A stretch of DNA of 64,000 nt from JALJPB01 sp034111045. GTDB lineage: Bacteria > Pseudomonadota > Gammaproteobacteria > Enterobacterales > Alteromonadaceae. The translations under genes and the position numbers were made by a program. Each line of letters opens with the position of its first letter. Position 1 is the stretch's first letter. The DNA is taken from positions 1-64,000 of the forward strand of contig JAWUYA010000045.1 in NCBI GenBank assembly GCA_034111045.1, given 5' to 3'. Positions 1-9,088 of this stretch are shown here, in pieces. The notes beneath the pieces were generated by a model. It ran no database searches. It worked only from the letters and a program-made list of their open reading frames with translations, and had not been told where the DNA came from.

Positions 1-150
1 AATTTATACAGCTTGGTGGAAAGCGCCAAAGCGAACAACCTTGAGCCATCAGCTTATTTAAAAACAGTCTTCACGTTATTACCCCAAGCAAAAACACTTG
101 AAGATATAGAGGCATTACTGCCTTGGAATATCAACAAGGCGATTGATTAG
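1..150 (+). mobile_element. IS66-family transposase, C-terminal end (partial)
   Basis: An open frame enters from the left edge and stops at 148-150. Its 49 residues contain NLEPSAYLKTVF and EDIEALLPWN, the hallmark tail of IS66 (TnpC) transposases. That enzyme moves IS66 elements by DDE chemistry, but only the end is visible here, so whether the copy is intact cannot be judged. Directly after the stop, GCTTAC at 153-158 is the complement of the GTAAGC that starts IS66 terminal repeats, so the right end of the element probably lies at about 158. The element borders the chromosomal genes that follow. Confidence 0.8.
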
Positions 151-513
151 CTGCTTACAAACAAGGTGTTCTATTATTATCAATACTTTCAGTTAGTTGA
201 ATGTTATTTGGTGTGTTTTCTGATTATTACTGAGACTTCTCAGTAATAAGACACGAATAATTCATTAGAAAATATATCGCAAAAAACTTATCTTTAAAGT
301 CAGCAATGCGCACAAAGTGATCATTAAAATATTGTGAAGAAAATCCAATGAAATTCCGAAAAAGAAATAAAACAGCTTGAGTAAATAACTTTATTATCTA
401 GTAAAAAACTTTTTTTCTCCTACACCTATAACTTTTCTTCCACCCACTTGTCGCTTCAACAAGCCCTTACCGCTAGCTCATCTTAGCTAATAACAGAGCT
501 ATAGGTTAGATAA
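151..513. other. Gene-free stretch after the IS66 end
   Basis: No convincing gene is seen on either strand. It holds the likely IS66 right end (to about 158), the inverted repeat at 224-249, and AT-rich sequence that ends downstream of the leftward TrmB-like gene. No clear GC-rich terminator for that gene was recognised. Confidence 0.5.
224..249. repeat. Perfect 12-bp inverted repeat with 2-nt centre
   Basis: The arms TTATTACTGAGA (224-235) and TCTCAGTAATAA (238-249) are exact reverse complements separated by CT. No run of T follows, so it is not an obvious terminator. It lies about 65 bp beyond the IS66 end and could be a protein-binding site or a hairpin left by an insertion. Confidence 0.6.
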
Positions 514-1242
514 TTAGGATTGACTAGCATAGGTTGCAGCAGATATCTGTAATTGCCAACATGGTTGACCACTAGCTTGATATTTCGCTTCAAACGGCGT
601 TAATGGCTGACTGTCGTCAACGTCACTTATCTTTCCTTGTAAACCAGCGATATCAGCAGCAAATTGAAATTCTTCTAAATACAAGCGCCAATTACTTCTT
701 AAAATTAATTGCTGACCAATAGTGATGAGTGTCGGAAACACCGCACTACCATGCCAACGGCGCTGCACATGTTTTGATTTTGGCCAAGGATTAGGGTATA
801 AAATATAGTGTTTAGCTACTGGCCAATTAGCCGCTTTAACTAAACGATAAAAGTCATTAAGGTCGGCGCGAATAAGATGATAATTATTGGCCTGATACCC
901 TGTAGAAGCTTCAAATCCCTCTACATTACGGTCAATCCGATGAGCGGATTTGTCAATGCCAACAACTAAAGCATGAGGGTTGCGTTGAGCCAACAATCGA
1001 GTACTCTGGCCCACACCACAGCATGAGTCTACAATTACGTCACCATCAGGGTTATTCAGTAAAAAATTAATAACAATCGCATTAATATCATCAAAAGCCT
1101 TTTTGGTATGTGCTTGATAAGGTTTTTGAAAAGCATGGGAAAAATGCTTTTCAACAATATCACCAAGCTTCTCATGAATACCCGTTTGATTAGTCACAAT
1201 TACTTTAGAGTCACCAGTACCACTCATACTCTCTTCAGTCAT
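514..1242 (-). CDS. TrmB-like tRNA (guanine-N7)-methyltransferase family protein
   Basis: This 242-residue SAM-dependent methyltransferase has the Rossmann SAM-binding motif VDSCCGVGQS at about residues 71-80 and an acidic loop (VVGIDKS). It also has YPNPWPKSKHVQRRW at about 148-162, the equivalent of the PDPWPKKRHHKRR motif of TrmB, which makes m7G46 in tRNA. The Asp of PDPW is Asn here and the N-terminus differs from canonical TrmB, so this may be a paralogue with another substrate. Its ATG overlaps the stop of the upstream permease gene by one base (TAATG), so it is translationally coupled to the ABC transporter operon, an odd partner for a tRNA enzyme. Confidence 0.75.
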   Translation of the reverse strand: MTEESMSGTGDSKVIVTNQTGIHEKLGDIVEKHFSHAFQKPYQAHTKKAFDDINAIVINFLLNNPDGDVIVDSCCGVGQSTRLLAQRNPHALVVGIDKSAHRIDRNVEGFEASTGYQANNYHLIRADLNDFYRLVKAANWPVAKHYILYPNPWPKSKHVQRRWHGSAVFPTLITIGQQLILRSNWRLYLEEFQFAADIAGLQGKISDVDDSQPLTPFEAKYQASGQPCWQLQISAATYASQS

Positions 1243-2015
1243 TAACTTCTTAACCCTATACCTTTACTGATAAGTGTCATTGCGATGGTGTAAAGCACAA
1301 TAATAAACGTAATTAATACTGAAAAAGCAACCGTTAAGCTAACATCACTAATTCCTAAAAACCCATAGCGAAAAGCATTCACCATATAAACAATTGGATT
1401 GATTTGTGATACGCCTTGCCAAAATTCAGGGAGCAAGCTGATAGAATAAAATACGCCACCTAAATAAGTTAATGGCGTCAAAATAAAAGTAGGGATGATA
1501 GAGATATCATCAAAACTGTTAGCAAAAATGGCATTGATTAATCCCCCTAACGCAAACACAGCGGAGGTTAAACAAACCGTAGCAATAATCACCCAAATAT
1601 TATGAATTTGCAGATCAACAAACAGCAATGAAACGATGGTAACACTTAGCCCCACCAACATACCACGGATCATACCACCACCAACATAACCGGCAACAAT
1701 CACCCAATTAGGCACAGGCGCAACCAACATTTCTTCCACATTTCGCTGCCACTTTGCACTAAAAAAAGACGAAGCCACATTGGAATATGAATTGGTAATC
1801 ACACTCATCATAATCAAACCCGGCACAATAAATGACATGTAATCAATGCCGCCCATTTCGCCAATACGAGAACCAATTAACGAGCCAAATATAACAAAAT
1901 ATAAACTAATAGTAATAGCTGGTGGTACTAAAGTTTGCACCCAAATACGCATAAAACGATGCACTTCTTTGTATAAAATACTCTGTAAAGCAATACGGTT
2001 AACTGCTGATTGCAT
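1242..2015 (-). CDS. yadH: ABC-2 type transporter permease (YadH-like)
   Basis: This 257-residue inner-membrane protein has about six hydrophobic segments and the ABC-2 permease pattern. Its N-terminal amphipathic stretch includes RIWVQTLVPPAITISLYFVI, and it carries the conserved DYMSFIVPGLIMMSVI and SPIPEFWQ-like loop (SLLPEFWQGVSQINP). Length and layout match YadH of E. coli, the membrane half of an exporter of unknown substrate. It begins one base after the stop of the ATPase gene and overlaps the next gene by one base, so the three form a tight operon. Confidence 0.85.
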   Translation of the reverse strand: MQSAVNRIALQSILYKEVHRFMRIWVQTLVPPAITISLYFVIFGSLIGSRIGEMGGIDYMSFIVPGLIMMSVITNSYSNVASSFFSAKWQRNVEEMLVAPVPNWVIVAGYVGGGMIRGMLVGLSVTIVSLLFVDLQIHNIWVIIATVCLTSAVFALGGLINAIFANSFDDISIIPTFILTPLTYLGGVFYSISLLPEFWQGVSQINPIVYMVNAFRYGFLGISDVSLTVAFSVLITFIIVLYTIAMTLISKGIGLRS

Positions 2016-2016
2016 A

Positions 2017-2967
2017 TTAGTTTGCTCCTACGGCTTCAACATTGGCGGAGGCGTTACTGCCCTTGTTCACTAGACGAACAAAAAGCTCCTCTAAGCGGTT
2101 GCTTTTATTACGCATACTAACGACCTCAATGCCCTGTTCAGTTAACTGGCTAAACATTTGATTCAGGCTTTGGCATTTTTTAACATCTATTTCTAAGGTG
2201 TGATCATCAATTTGTCGTACCACAAAACCGTTAAGTTTTGCTTTAGCACTATCGGTTTTTATATCTAAAATAACTGTTTCTATATCTAAGGTTGCCAACA
2301 AAGATTTCATGTCGGTATTTTCAACAATCACACCATTATCAATAATAGCGATATTACGGCACAGCATTTCGGCTTCTTCTAAATAATGGGTGGTTAAAAT
2401 AATCGTGATACCTTGTTGATTGAGTTCACGTAAAAAGTCCCACATTGACCGGCGTAGTTCAATATCGACACCCGCTGTCGGCTCATCTAAAATTAACACT
2501 TGAGGATTGTGCATTAACGCTCTTGCGATCATTAAACGGCGTTTCATCCCCCCTGATAACATTCTTGCACTGTCGTTACGTTTATCCCATAACTCCAATT
2601 GCTTAAGTTGTTTTTCAGCGCGCTCTAAAGCGAGTTTACGATTAACGCCATAATAACCCGCTTGGTTGATTAAAATGGTTAATAAAGACTCAAACTGGTT
2701 AAAGTTAAACTCTTGGGGCACCAAGCCTAAAAAGGTTTTTGCTTGCTCAAGTTGCTGATCAATATTATGACCAAACACTTTCACTTCTCCCTTAGTTTTA
2801 TTCACTAGGGAGGTGATAATACCAATAGTTGTAGATTTTCCAGCGCCATTGGGGCCAAGCAAAGCAAAGAAGTCTCCTTTCTCCACTTTTAAATCAATAC
2901 CTTTTAGCGCGTGGAAACCGCCTTTATAAACTTTTTCTAAATGGGAAATTTCTAGGGCATATTGCAT
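2017..2967 (-). CDS. yadG: ABC transporter ATP-binding protein (YadG-like)
   Basis: This 316-residue ATPase powers the adjacent ABC-2 permease. Walker A is GPNGAGKST at about residues 38-46, the signature is LSGGMKRR at about 137-144, and Walker B is VLILDEPTAGVD at about 157-168. The switch His is in TTHYLEEAE at about 192-200. A C-terminal extension of about 90 residues (from VILDIK) resembles the regulatory tail of YadG/NodI-type drug or polysaccharide exporters. It lies first in the yadG-yadH-methyltransferase operon, 57 bp after the efp stop codon. Confidence 0.87.
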   Translation of the reverse strand: MQYALEISHLEKVYKGGFHALKGIDLKVEKGDFFALLGPNGAGKSTTIGIITSLVNKTKGEVKVFGHNIDQQLEQAKTFLGLVPQEFNFNQFESLLTILINQAGYYGVNRKLALERAEKQLKQLELWDKRNDSARMLSGGMKRRLMIARALMHNPQVLILDEPTAGVDIELRRSMWDFLRELNQQGITIILTTHYLEEAEMLCRNIAIIDNGVIVENTDMKSLLATLDIETVILDIKTDSAKAKLNGFVVRQIDDHTLEIDVKKCQSLNQMFSQLTEQGIEVVSMRNKSNRLEELFVRLVNKGSNASANVEAVGAN

Positions 2968-3024
2968 AACAGCACCTCAAGCTAGGTAAGCTATATAAAT
3001 AAAGGGGTAAATGACGAATTTTAA

Positions 3025-3600
3025 CTATTGGGCTTTTGAGGCACGTGATACATATTCACCACTGCGTGTATCGATTCTCACTTTTTCACCAATTTGTACA
3101 AACAAAGGCACACGAATCACGGCGCCAGTAGCCAATGTTGCCGGTTTACCTCCGGTACCTGCGGTATCACCTTTTAAACCAGGGTCGGTTTCAGTTACAT
3201 CAATTTCAACAAAATTAGGTGGTAATACGGCTATGGGGTTGCCATTCCACAAAGTAATGGTAGAAATATCACCTTCAACTAACCATTTAACATGATCACT
3301 CACGGCTTTTTCATCAGCCCCTAGTTGTTCGAACGTTTCGTTGTTCATAAAGTGCCAAAACTCACCATCAGCGTATAAATACGCCAATTCTACGTCCATA
3401 ACATCAGCGCCTTCAACAGACTCACCCGACTTAAACGTTTTTTCCAACACTTTACCTGAAACAAGTTTTCGGATTTTCACTCGGCTAAAGGCTTGCCCTT
3501 TACCGGGTTTAACCAGTTCATTCTCAAGAATGTTACAAGGCTCGCCATCGAGCATTATTTTAAGACCGGCTTTAAATTGATTTGTACTGAAAGTTGCCAT
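3025..3600 (-). CDS. efp: Elongation factor P
   Basis: This 191-residue translation factor rescues ribosomes stalled at polyproline. It shows the full three-domain EF-P layout, with the modification loop KPGKGQAF at residues 31-38. Lys34 sits exactly where E. coli EF-P is beta-lysylated. The C-terminal domain ends in DTRSGEYVSRASKAQ, close to the usual DTRTGEYVSRA. It is transcribed away from epmB, whose product makes the (R)-beta-lysine for that modification, so the pair is functionally linked. A small hairpin (3617-3629) lies in its leader. Confidence 0.97.
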   Translation of the reverse strand: MATFSTNQFKAGLKIMLDGEPCNILENELVKPGKGQAFSRVKIRKLVSGKVLEKTFKSGESVEGADVMDVELAYLYADGEFWHFMNNETFEQLGADEKAVSDHVKWLVEGDISTITLWNGNPIAVLPPNFVEIDVTETDPGLKGDTAGTGGKPATLATGAVIRVPLFVQIGEKVRIDTRSGEYVSRASKAQ

Positions 3601-3616
3601 AATAGTTTATTCTCTT

Positions 3617-3629
3617 ACCTATGGTAGGT
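3617..3629. repeat. Short palindrome in the efp/epmB divergent region
   Basis: ACCTA-TGG-TAGGT is a 5-bp inverted repeat with a 3-base centre, 17 bp upstream of the efp start. It would fold as a small hairpin in the efp leader. No function can be assigned from sequence alone. Confidence 0.35.
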
Positions 3630-3685
3630 TCTCCCATTTATTAGCTATCAATACCAAATTAGAATAGATAACACAGAGAGTTAAA

Positions 3686-4714
3686 TTGAAATTAGAAATT
3701 CCGCAAATAATAACCCATATTGATGATGAAATGCACCTTAGTTGGCAAAAAGAATTGGCCAATGTGGTTACTGATCCCAAACAACTTTTACAAATGGTAG
3801 GCATTGAACCAGCACAATATTTACAGCATTTCAAAGCCCGTCAGTTATTTCCGGTAAGAGTACCCCGACCCTTTATCGAAAAAATGACACCAGGGGATAT
3901 TAACGATCCCCTATTAAAGCAGGTCATGCCGTTGTCAGATGAGTTTTTAATGACCGCTGAATTTGTCACTGACCCATTAGCTGAGCATGAAAGTAAAGTA
4001 GAAGGCTTGTTGCATAAGTACAAAAACAGGGTGTTATTGATTGTAAAAGCAGGGTGTGCCATCAATTGTCGCTATTGTTTTCGACGTCATTTTCCTTATG
4101 CTGATAATAGCCCTAACAAGCAACGTTGGCAGTATGCGCTTGACTACATCGCACAAAACAATCAAATAACTGAAGTTATTTTCAGTGGTGGTGATCCCTT
4201 GATGGCCAGTGATGAGCACTTAGCTTGGTTAATCAAAAAGATAGAAAAAATATCTCACGTAAAGCGTTTAAGACTACATAGCCGTTTGCCTGTGGTTATT
4301 CCAAGAAGAATAACCACCACCTTAGTTGACATGCTTAAAGCAACACGTTTAAAAGCGACCATGGTATTGCATATCAATCACGGTAATGAAATAAACCAGG
4401 CCCTAGTTAACGCATTAGAGCCGTTAAGGGCAGCTAGAATTCCTCTGTTTAATCAGAGTGTTTTACTGAGAGGAATAAATGACCGTGCAACGATTTTAGC
4501 AGCGCTGAGTGAGAAACTCTTTGATACTGGTATTCAACCCTATTACTTACACATGTTTGACCCTGTACAAGGTGCGGCACATTTTGATGTAACTGAGCTT
4601 CAGGCCGTTATTATTGTTAAAGAGCTGATGGCGCTATTACCCGGATTTTTAGTGCCTAAATTAGTACGTGAAATTGCTGGTGAAGCTAACAAAACACCTA
4701 TTAATTTGGCATAA
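3686..4714 (+). CDS. epmB: EF-P beta-lysylation protein EpmB (lysine 2,3-aminomutase-like)
   Basis: This radical-SAM, PLP-dependent enzyme of 342 residues converts (S)-lysine to (R)-beta-lysine, which EpmA ligates to Lys34 of EF-P. The iron-sulfur cluster motif CAINCRYC (Cys124, Cys128, Cys131) is followed by the KamA-family FRRHFPY. The SAM-binding FSGGDPL and the PLP-Lys region VPKLVREIAGE are also present. It starts with TTG at 3686, and no in-frame ATG lies near the conserved N-terminus. It is divergent from efp, the classical gammaproteobacterial arrangement. EpmA is not encoded here. Confidence 0.95.
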   Translation: MKLEIPQIITHIDDEMHLSWQKELANVVTDPKQLLQMVGIEPAQYLQHFKARQLFPVRVPRPFIEKMTPGDINDPLLKQVMPLSDEFLMTAEFVTDPLAEHESKVEGLLHKYKNRVLLIVKAGCAINCRYCFRRHFPYADNSPNKQRWQYALDYIAQNNQITEVIFSGGDPLMASDEHLAWLIKKIEKISHVKRLRLHSRLPVVIPRRITTTLVDMLKATRLKATMVLHINHGNEINQALVNALEPLRAARIPLFNQSVLLRGINDRATILAALSEKLFDTGIQPYYLHMFDPVQGAAHFDVTELQAVIIVKELMALLPGFLVPKLVREIAGEANKTPINLA

Positions 4715-4745
4715 TGTAACCAACCTAGTGTAACGATGAATTCTG

Positions 4746-5051
4746 ATGACCAAAAACATTAACAAACAACTAATCGATAATATTTCAATTATTTTAAAAA
4801 AATCACTCAGTGCCGACGCCACTTTAGCTGATTTAAGAGAAACTAAAAAAGCGAGTTTTGAAACTATCTTTAAAAAAGAGGCGGGGTTTACCTGTACCGC
4901 CAATACTTTTCAACCCTATGTTGAAGAAGTTGCCGACGATTTATTACAGTGGCAAAAAACTGAAACTAAAGAAATATTGGTGGCGCTTGTGAAAAAAATT
5001 GAGCACTTATTTACTGTTTTAGGCAACTTCGAGCAAAGTATCGCTAATTAA
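4746..5051 (+). CDS. Small conserved-looking hypothetical protein
   Basis: The product is a 101-residue soluble, strongly helical and charged protein without signal peptide or membrane segment. It starts at ATG 31 bp after epmB and probably shares its transcript. Lysine- and glutamate-rich helices (such as LRETKKASFETIFKKEAGF, then LLQWQKTETKEILVALVKKI) suggest a helical bundle. I do not recognise the family. The reading frame is much better coding material than the opposite-strand frame, and the position downstream of epmB supports a real gene. Confidence 0.6.
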   Translation: MTKNINKQLIDNISIILKKSLSADATLADLRETKKASFETIFKKEAGFTCTANTFQPYVEEVADDLLQWQKTETKEILVALVKKIEHLFTVLGNFEQSIAN

Positions 5052-5113
5052 TTATTTTTCATTCCTGTTACCTAATTTATCGACTATTTATTGGACCGTT
5101 GCTTATGGTACGG

Positions 5114-5608
5114 TTATTTATGGTCTAATAATGAGCTAAATGTGTGAGCAAACCATTTATCTAACATCGCTTTTTCGTGGCCTAAGGAATCATTACTATA
5201 TCTCAGCGCTTTGCTCCTCATAAAGCCCATGTTCTTTAGTGTGGCTTTACCCTCAACCATCATACTTTGATCCACATTGAGTAATTGATAGTAAAAATAA
5301 AGGCGCGGAGGGTGCATATCACTCACCACCCGAATTCTATTAATGCCACCATAAAAAGTACTACCTGCCAAATCGACATTAATCACCTCAATGTTTAATT
5401 GTTGGCCTTCAGGTAATTGACTCGCTAGCTTAATAAAGTGTTTTTCAAAATGCTTGAATGTATGCTCTCTAAAATGTTTACGGTTATTGTTACCTGGACG
5501 AATATCCGTGTAGCTATCGGGATCAGTCCATTTTATGTCAATATTGGCGGCCATAGTTGATGGCACACCTACAACAAAAAGAAGCAGTAAGACAATAATT
5601 TTATGCAT
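5114..5608 (-). CDS. DUF3016 domain-containing periplasmic protein
   Basis: This 164-residue protein has a clear Sec signal peptide (hydrophobic IIVLLLLFVVGV, cleavage near TMAA at about residues 18-21). A DUF3016 domain follows, with IKWTDPDSYTDIRPGN, the INVDLAG core and RIRVVSDMHPPRLYFYYQLL. Such proteins occur in many Alteromonadales and have no known function. It converges on the 4746 gene with 62 bp between the two stop codons, and no strong terminator was seen there. Confidence 0.8.
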   Translation of the reverse strand: MHKIIVLLLLFVVGVPSTMAANIDIKWTDPDSYTDIRPGNNNRKHFREHTFKHFEKHFIKLASQLPEGQQLNIEVINVDLAGSTFYGGINRIRVVSDMHPPRLYFYYQLLNVDQSMMVEGKATLKNMGFMRSKALRYSNDSLGHEKAMLDKWFAHTFSSLLDHK

Positions 5609-5986
5609 GGTAATCTCCTCGATAGTGACTTTTGTTTATCACTTAATTCTAGTTTAATTCACGGGGGTATTTCATTGGTTCTTTCTGTGCGGTTTCAGTA
5701 TCCATTATTTGTTGTCTCCGTGTATATAGTATTAGGGGATTTGTTATCATTATCCGATGAAGCCTTAGCTCAATTGTATGCTGTGGGTTATCCAGAAGAC
5801 TTTTTTTAATGATAAAAGGGCCTCCTAGGGTTTAAAACTATCACCTCGCTTGTGTGGTACTGGCAGATAGCTAAAGCGATAACTAAGTCGAGTGTTAGGC
5901 TAATTGAATAATGAAGCCGTTAGCTGATATTATCTTTTACTCTTTTATATCTGGTAGTCATCAGCAAAACTGAATTGGGAGTTAAT

Positions 5987-6454
5987 ATGGAAAATAAATA
6001 TTTATCACCAAAAATTTGGACATTTGATAAAGCAATAGGCGGTGAGTGGGCTAAAATCAATCGCCCAATTTCTGGTTCAACAGATGAAGCAGAGCTTCCT
6101 GTGGGTGAGCATGCTTTACAGCTTTATTCTTTGGGCACACCCAATGGTCAAAAAGTCACCATAATGCTCGCAGAACTGTTAGCGACAAACCCGAACTCGA
6201 AAATCCCCACACTACTAGATAACTCAGGTGATACTCCCTTAGAAGTATTTGAGTCGGCGGCAATTCTTTTGTATCTTGCTGAAAAATTCAATGCTTTTCT
6301 ACCAAGTAATCCTGGCGATGAATTGGCTCTTTTGGCTGCACGGTTCGGCTCCTTTATCTCGGCGGTGGTTTTGGCCACTTGCACGTATGTCAATATCCGC
6401 ATAAAAATAATAAGACTTCAAAAAGTAATAATATCCATTAGATTTAAAAACTAA
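5987..6454 (+). pseudogene. Decayed YghU-type glutathione S-transferase copy
   Basis: The N-terminal part closely parallels the intact yghU product encoded just downstream (LQLYSLGTPNGQKVTIMLAELL). About 27 codons are then missing, so LAELLATNPNSKIP joins sequences that are far apart in the intact gene. Further on the frame shifts: near 6350-6385 the other frame reads YLGGGFGH, matching FLGGGFGH of yghU, while the open frame runs into unrelated residues and stops at 6454. The thioredoxin-fold domain is therefore damaged and most of the helical domain is lost. ATG at 5987 follows GGGAG at good spacing and is preferred over the TTG at 5975. Confidence 0.8.
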
Positions 6455-6475
6455 CGACTTACACATACAGTAAGA

Positions 6476-6510
6476 ATCAAAAAAAATGCTAGAGTGTCAT
6501 TTTTTTTGAT
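6476..6510. repeat. Perfect 13-bp A/T-tract inverted repeat
   Basis: The arms ATCAAAAAAAATG (6476-6488) and CATTTTTTTTGAT (6498-6510) are exact complements around a 9-base loop. The hairpin lies after the broken GST copy and 55 bp before yghU. The T8 arm could act as a weak bidirectional terminator or as part of the yghU upstream region. Confidence 0.6.
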
Positions 6511-6564
6511 AGTTATTATATGCATTCAACGGGTTAGTAAGTTATTAACATTAAAGGATAAACC

Positions 6565-7425
6565 ATGAGCGAAAATAAATATACACCGCCAAACATATGG
6601 AAAAATGAAGCAAGTAGTGGTAACAAGTGGGCAAATATTAATAGCCCTGAAGCTGGTGCAAGGTTTGAACAGGAATTGCCTGAAGGCAATCACCCTTTTC
6701 AACTTTATTCTCTTGCTACCCCCAACGGTCAAAAAGTTACGATACTTTTAGAAGAGCTTTTAGCACTTGGAATCCAAGAAGCTGAATATGATGCTTACCT
6801 AGTGAATATAGGGGAATCAGAACAATTTTCTTCAGGCTTTGTTAGTGTTAACCCTAATTCAAAAATCCCTGCTTTATTAGACAAATCAGGTGATGATGAA
6901 ATTAATGTATTTGAATCAGCTTCGATTCTGGTTCATTTAGCAGAGAAGTTTGGTCATTTTTTACCAAAAGACGGACCGGCAAGATCTCGAACATTTAACT
7001 GGTTGTTTTGGGCGCAAGGATCAGCACCTTTCTTAGGTGGCGGGTTTGGCCACTTCTATGCTTATGCCGATGAGAAGCAAGAATACCCAATTAACCGTTT
7101 TGCTATGGAAGCAAAACGTCAACTAGACGTATTAGACAAGCAACTTGCAGAAAATACCTTTGTGGCTGGCAATGAATATTCGATTGCTGATATCGCTACT
7201 TGGCCTTGGTATGGAAATCTGGTGCTTGGCAAGCTTTATGATGCGGCTGAGTTCCTGCAAGTACAAACTTATCCGAATGTTATTCGTTGGGCAAAATTGA
7301 TCGCAAAAAGAGAAGCTGTACAACGAGGACGTATAGTAAATTGTTCGTGGGGCGAAGAGTGGGAACAATTGCCAAATCGTCATTCGGCTGAGGATATTGA
7401 TAACGTTTTAAAGTTACGCCCATAA
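6565..7425 (+). CDS. yghU: YghU-type glutathione-dependent disulfide-bond oxidoreductase
   Basis: This 286-residue GST of the Nu class matches E. coli YghU (about 288 residues) in length and motifs. It has LYSLATPNGQKVTI near residue 52, NPNSKIPALLD near 98, ESASIL near 117 and the hallmark WAQGSAPFLGGGFGHFYAYA near 150. The N-terminal arm that binds over the second glutathione is present. Nu-class enzymes bind two GSH molecules and reduce disulfides or peroxides in the cytoplasm. An AAAGGA ribosome site precedes the ATG. It is a tandem paralogue of the damaged copy upstream, and the pair suggests duplication followed by loss of one copy. Confidence 0.95.
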   Translation: MSENKYTPPNIWKNEASSGNKWANINSPEAGARFEQELPEGNHPFQLYSLATPNGQKVTILLEELLALGIQEAEYDAYLVNIGESEQFSSGFVSVNPNSKIPALLDKSGDDEINVFESASILVHLAEKFGHFLPKDGPARSRTFNWLFWAQGSAPFLGGGFGHFYAYADEKQEYPINRFAMEAKRQLDVLDKQLAENTFVAGNEYSIADIATWPWYGNLVLGKLYDAAEFLQVQTYPNVIRWAKLIAKREAVQRGRIVNCSWGEEWEQLPNRHSAEDIDNVLKLRP

Positions 7426-8038
7426 CCTTGAAGTAATAGAGGTTAATAATTAATAGACAATAGAGGAAAAGCTTCTAGTCTAATTTAGCACACGTTCAAG
7501 TCATGCCAATATAATTATGCGAACGACCGCTTTGGCTTTTAAGACTGTCAGGTTTAATAAAAACTATTTACGAAAGTGTCAGTTCATATTTGAGTTGACG
7601 CTTTAAATATCTGGGTTTAACTAAATATGACAGGCTGCTTCAAGCTCATAGCTGCCGTTGGCGACTCGTATCTGAACATTCACTTTTGCCACAAAGCTGA
7701 ACTAATTTAGACTAATATTTATCGTAATAAATAGTCCGCTTAGCCACCACAGCGGTCGTTCATTGTTAAACTTGTAACGATAACTTTGTGAGCTTTATAG
7801 TCCTTTTAGTCTGAATGCCACAATAATTAATGTGTTCAAATGATGTGCCTGCAATATACGAATATTGTGCGCTCAACATTTCGATGATTTCCGCTTTGCT
7901 TTCGATGTTGTAGGTACTTTAATGAATCAACTTCTATTTAATCATCCATTAGTTAGCAAAAAATATACTAATTACTATTAATAAAGCGATAGTTTTTTGT
8001 GGTTTTATTTATTTTCCTTGCCAAAAAAACAATAACTA
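7426..8038. other. 613-bp gene-free region with long-range inverted repeats
   Basis: No supported gene is seen. GAACGACCGCT (7521-7531) returns inverted as AGCGGTCGTTC (7751-7761), and imperfect similarity extends inward (TTTGGCT against GTGGTGGCT). TCATATTT and AAATATGA also form an inverted pair near 7580 and 7630. The region separates yghU from the convergent diguanylate cyclase gene and looks like a decayed mobile or repeat element. Confidence 0.4.
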
Positions 8039-9088
8039 TCAAAAAAAGACTATGGGAGAAGTGTCAATTTCTTTATCTGGAAGCAACTTCCCTTCAGCAA
8101 TTAATGATGGATAAAACTCAGTTCTATTTCGACCTGATTCTTTGGCAAAATATAACGCTTTATCTGCCGCTGCGATAACATCATGTGGTGAAATTTGATG
8201 AGTTATCTTTTCAAAGCCAATACTTACGGTCAGTTGGTCTAATTGGGGGAATTGATAATTTTGAATGTTGAGGCGTAAACGCTCAAATGCTTTTAATGCT
8301 TCTTCCGTTGATGAAGATGTTATTAAAATGACAAATTCTTCCCCTCCATAGCGGAATACCAAATCGCATTCTCGAGTAAAACTTTCGGTCAATAGACGAG
8401 CCACTAAAACTAAAATGTCATCACCATAAAGGTGACCTAAATTATCATTAATTGATTTGAAATGATCAATATCTATTATTCCTAAAAACGTATATTTTTG
8501 ATCGCTAGCCCTTCTTTCTTCCTCCTGAGTAGGCGTTTGACTCTCTTCAGTGCCGTTAACCAATACTTTAATTATTTGATTGTCTAGTGTTTCTCTATTA
8601 TACAATCCCGTGAGTTTATCACGCTCTGATTTATCTAATAAACGTAGGTAGTTTGCATAGACGCGAAAAATGCCATTTAATGTCTGTTGAGTAGTAATGT
8701 TTGGATTTTTACAAGTATATAAAAGTATTGCGAAAATTTTTTTATTTGCATCAAATTCAGGATAAACAATGTGCCAGTTTATCTTGTCTTCACAAGGAAA
8801 TACTTCAACGGTTTTAGTCTTAATTACCTTTTTAAACATCGTAATTAGGAGGTTTTCATTGATTTTAGCATTTGTTGAGTTAACATCTGCCGACTCAGAA
8901 TAAGCACGAAGTTTAATCGATAATACTTTATTTTCATACGTAACACTAAATAGTCGCTGACCTCCTCCAGGAAGAAGTTCTTGAATAGTTTTTACTAAGC
9001 TATCTTCAAGGAGATGCTTATCTTTATAGCTTGTGATTTCCGCCAAACTGTTAACTACTTTCAATCCACTTTGGATATTTTTAACCAT
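8039..9088 (-). CDS. Soluble diguanylate cyclase (GGDEF domain)
   Basis: This 349-residue protein has an N-terminal region of about 160 residues that looks like a GAF-type sensor fold, followed by a complete GGDEF domain. The domain begins at DKLTGLYNRETLDNQI, and the active site is GGEEF in FRYGGEEFVIL. RECD, five residues before GGEEF, matches the RxxD inhibitory site, so the enzyme probably makes cyclic di-GMP under product inhibition. No membrane segment is seen. It is monocistronic, and its last codons lie beside A/T-rich sequence. Cyclic di-GMP commonly promotes exopolysaccharide synthesis, so it may influence the loci to the right, but this is inference. Confidence 0.9.
   Translation of the reverse strand: MVKNIQSGLKVVNSLAEITSYKDKHLLEDSLVKTIQELLPGGGQRLFSVTYENKVLSIKLRAYSESADVNSTNAKINENLLITMFKKVIKTKTVEVFPCEDKINWHIVYPEFDANKKIFAILLYTCKNPNITTQQTLNGIFRVYANYLRLLDKSERDKLTGLYNRETLDNQIIKVLVNGTEESQTPTQEEERRASDQKYTFLGIIDIDHFKSINDNLGHLYGDDILVLVARLLTESFTRECDLVFRYGGEEFVILITSSSTEEALKAFERLRLNIQNYQFPQLDQLTVSIGFEKITHQISPHDVIAAADKALYFAKESGRNRTEFYPSLIAEGKLLPDKEIDTSPIVFF

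Noticed and set aside
5603..5809. A 68-codon rightward frame upstream of the DUF3016 gene
   Set aside because: It begins inside the complement of the DUF3016 start, lacks a ribosome site and is poor coding material except for its last 20 residues.
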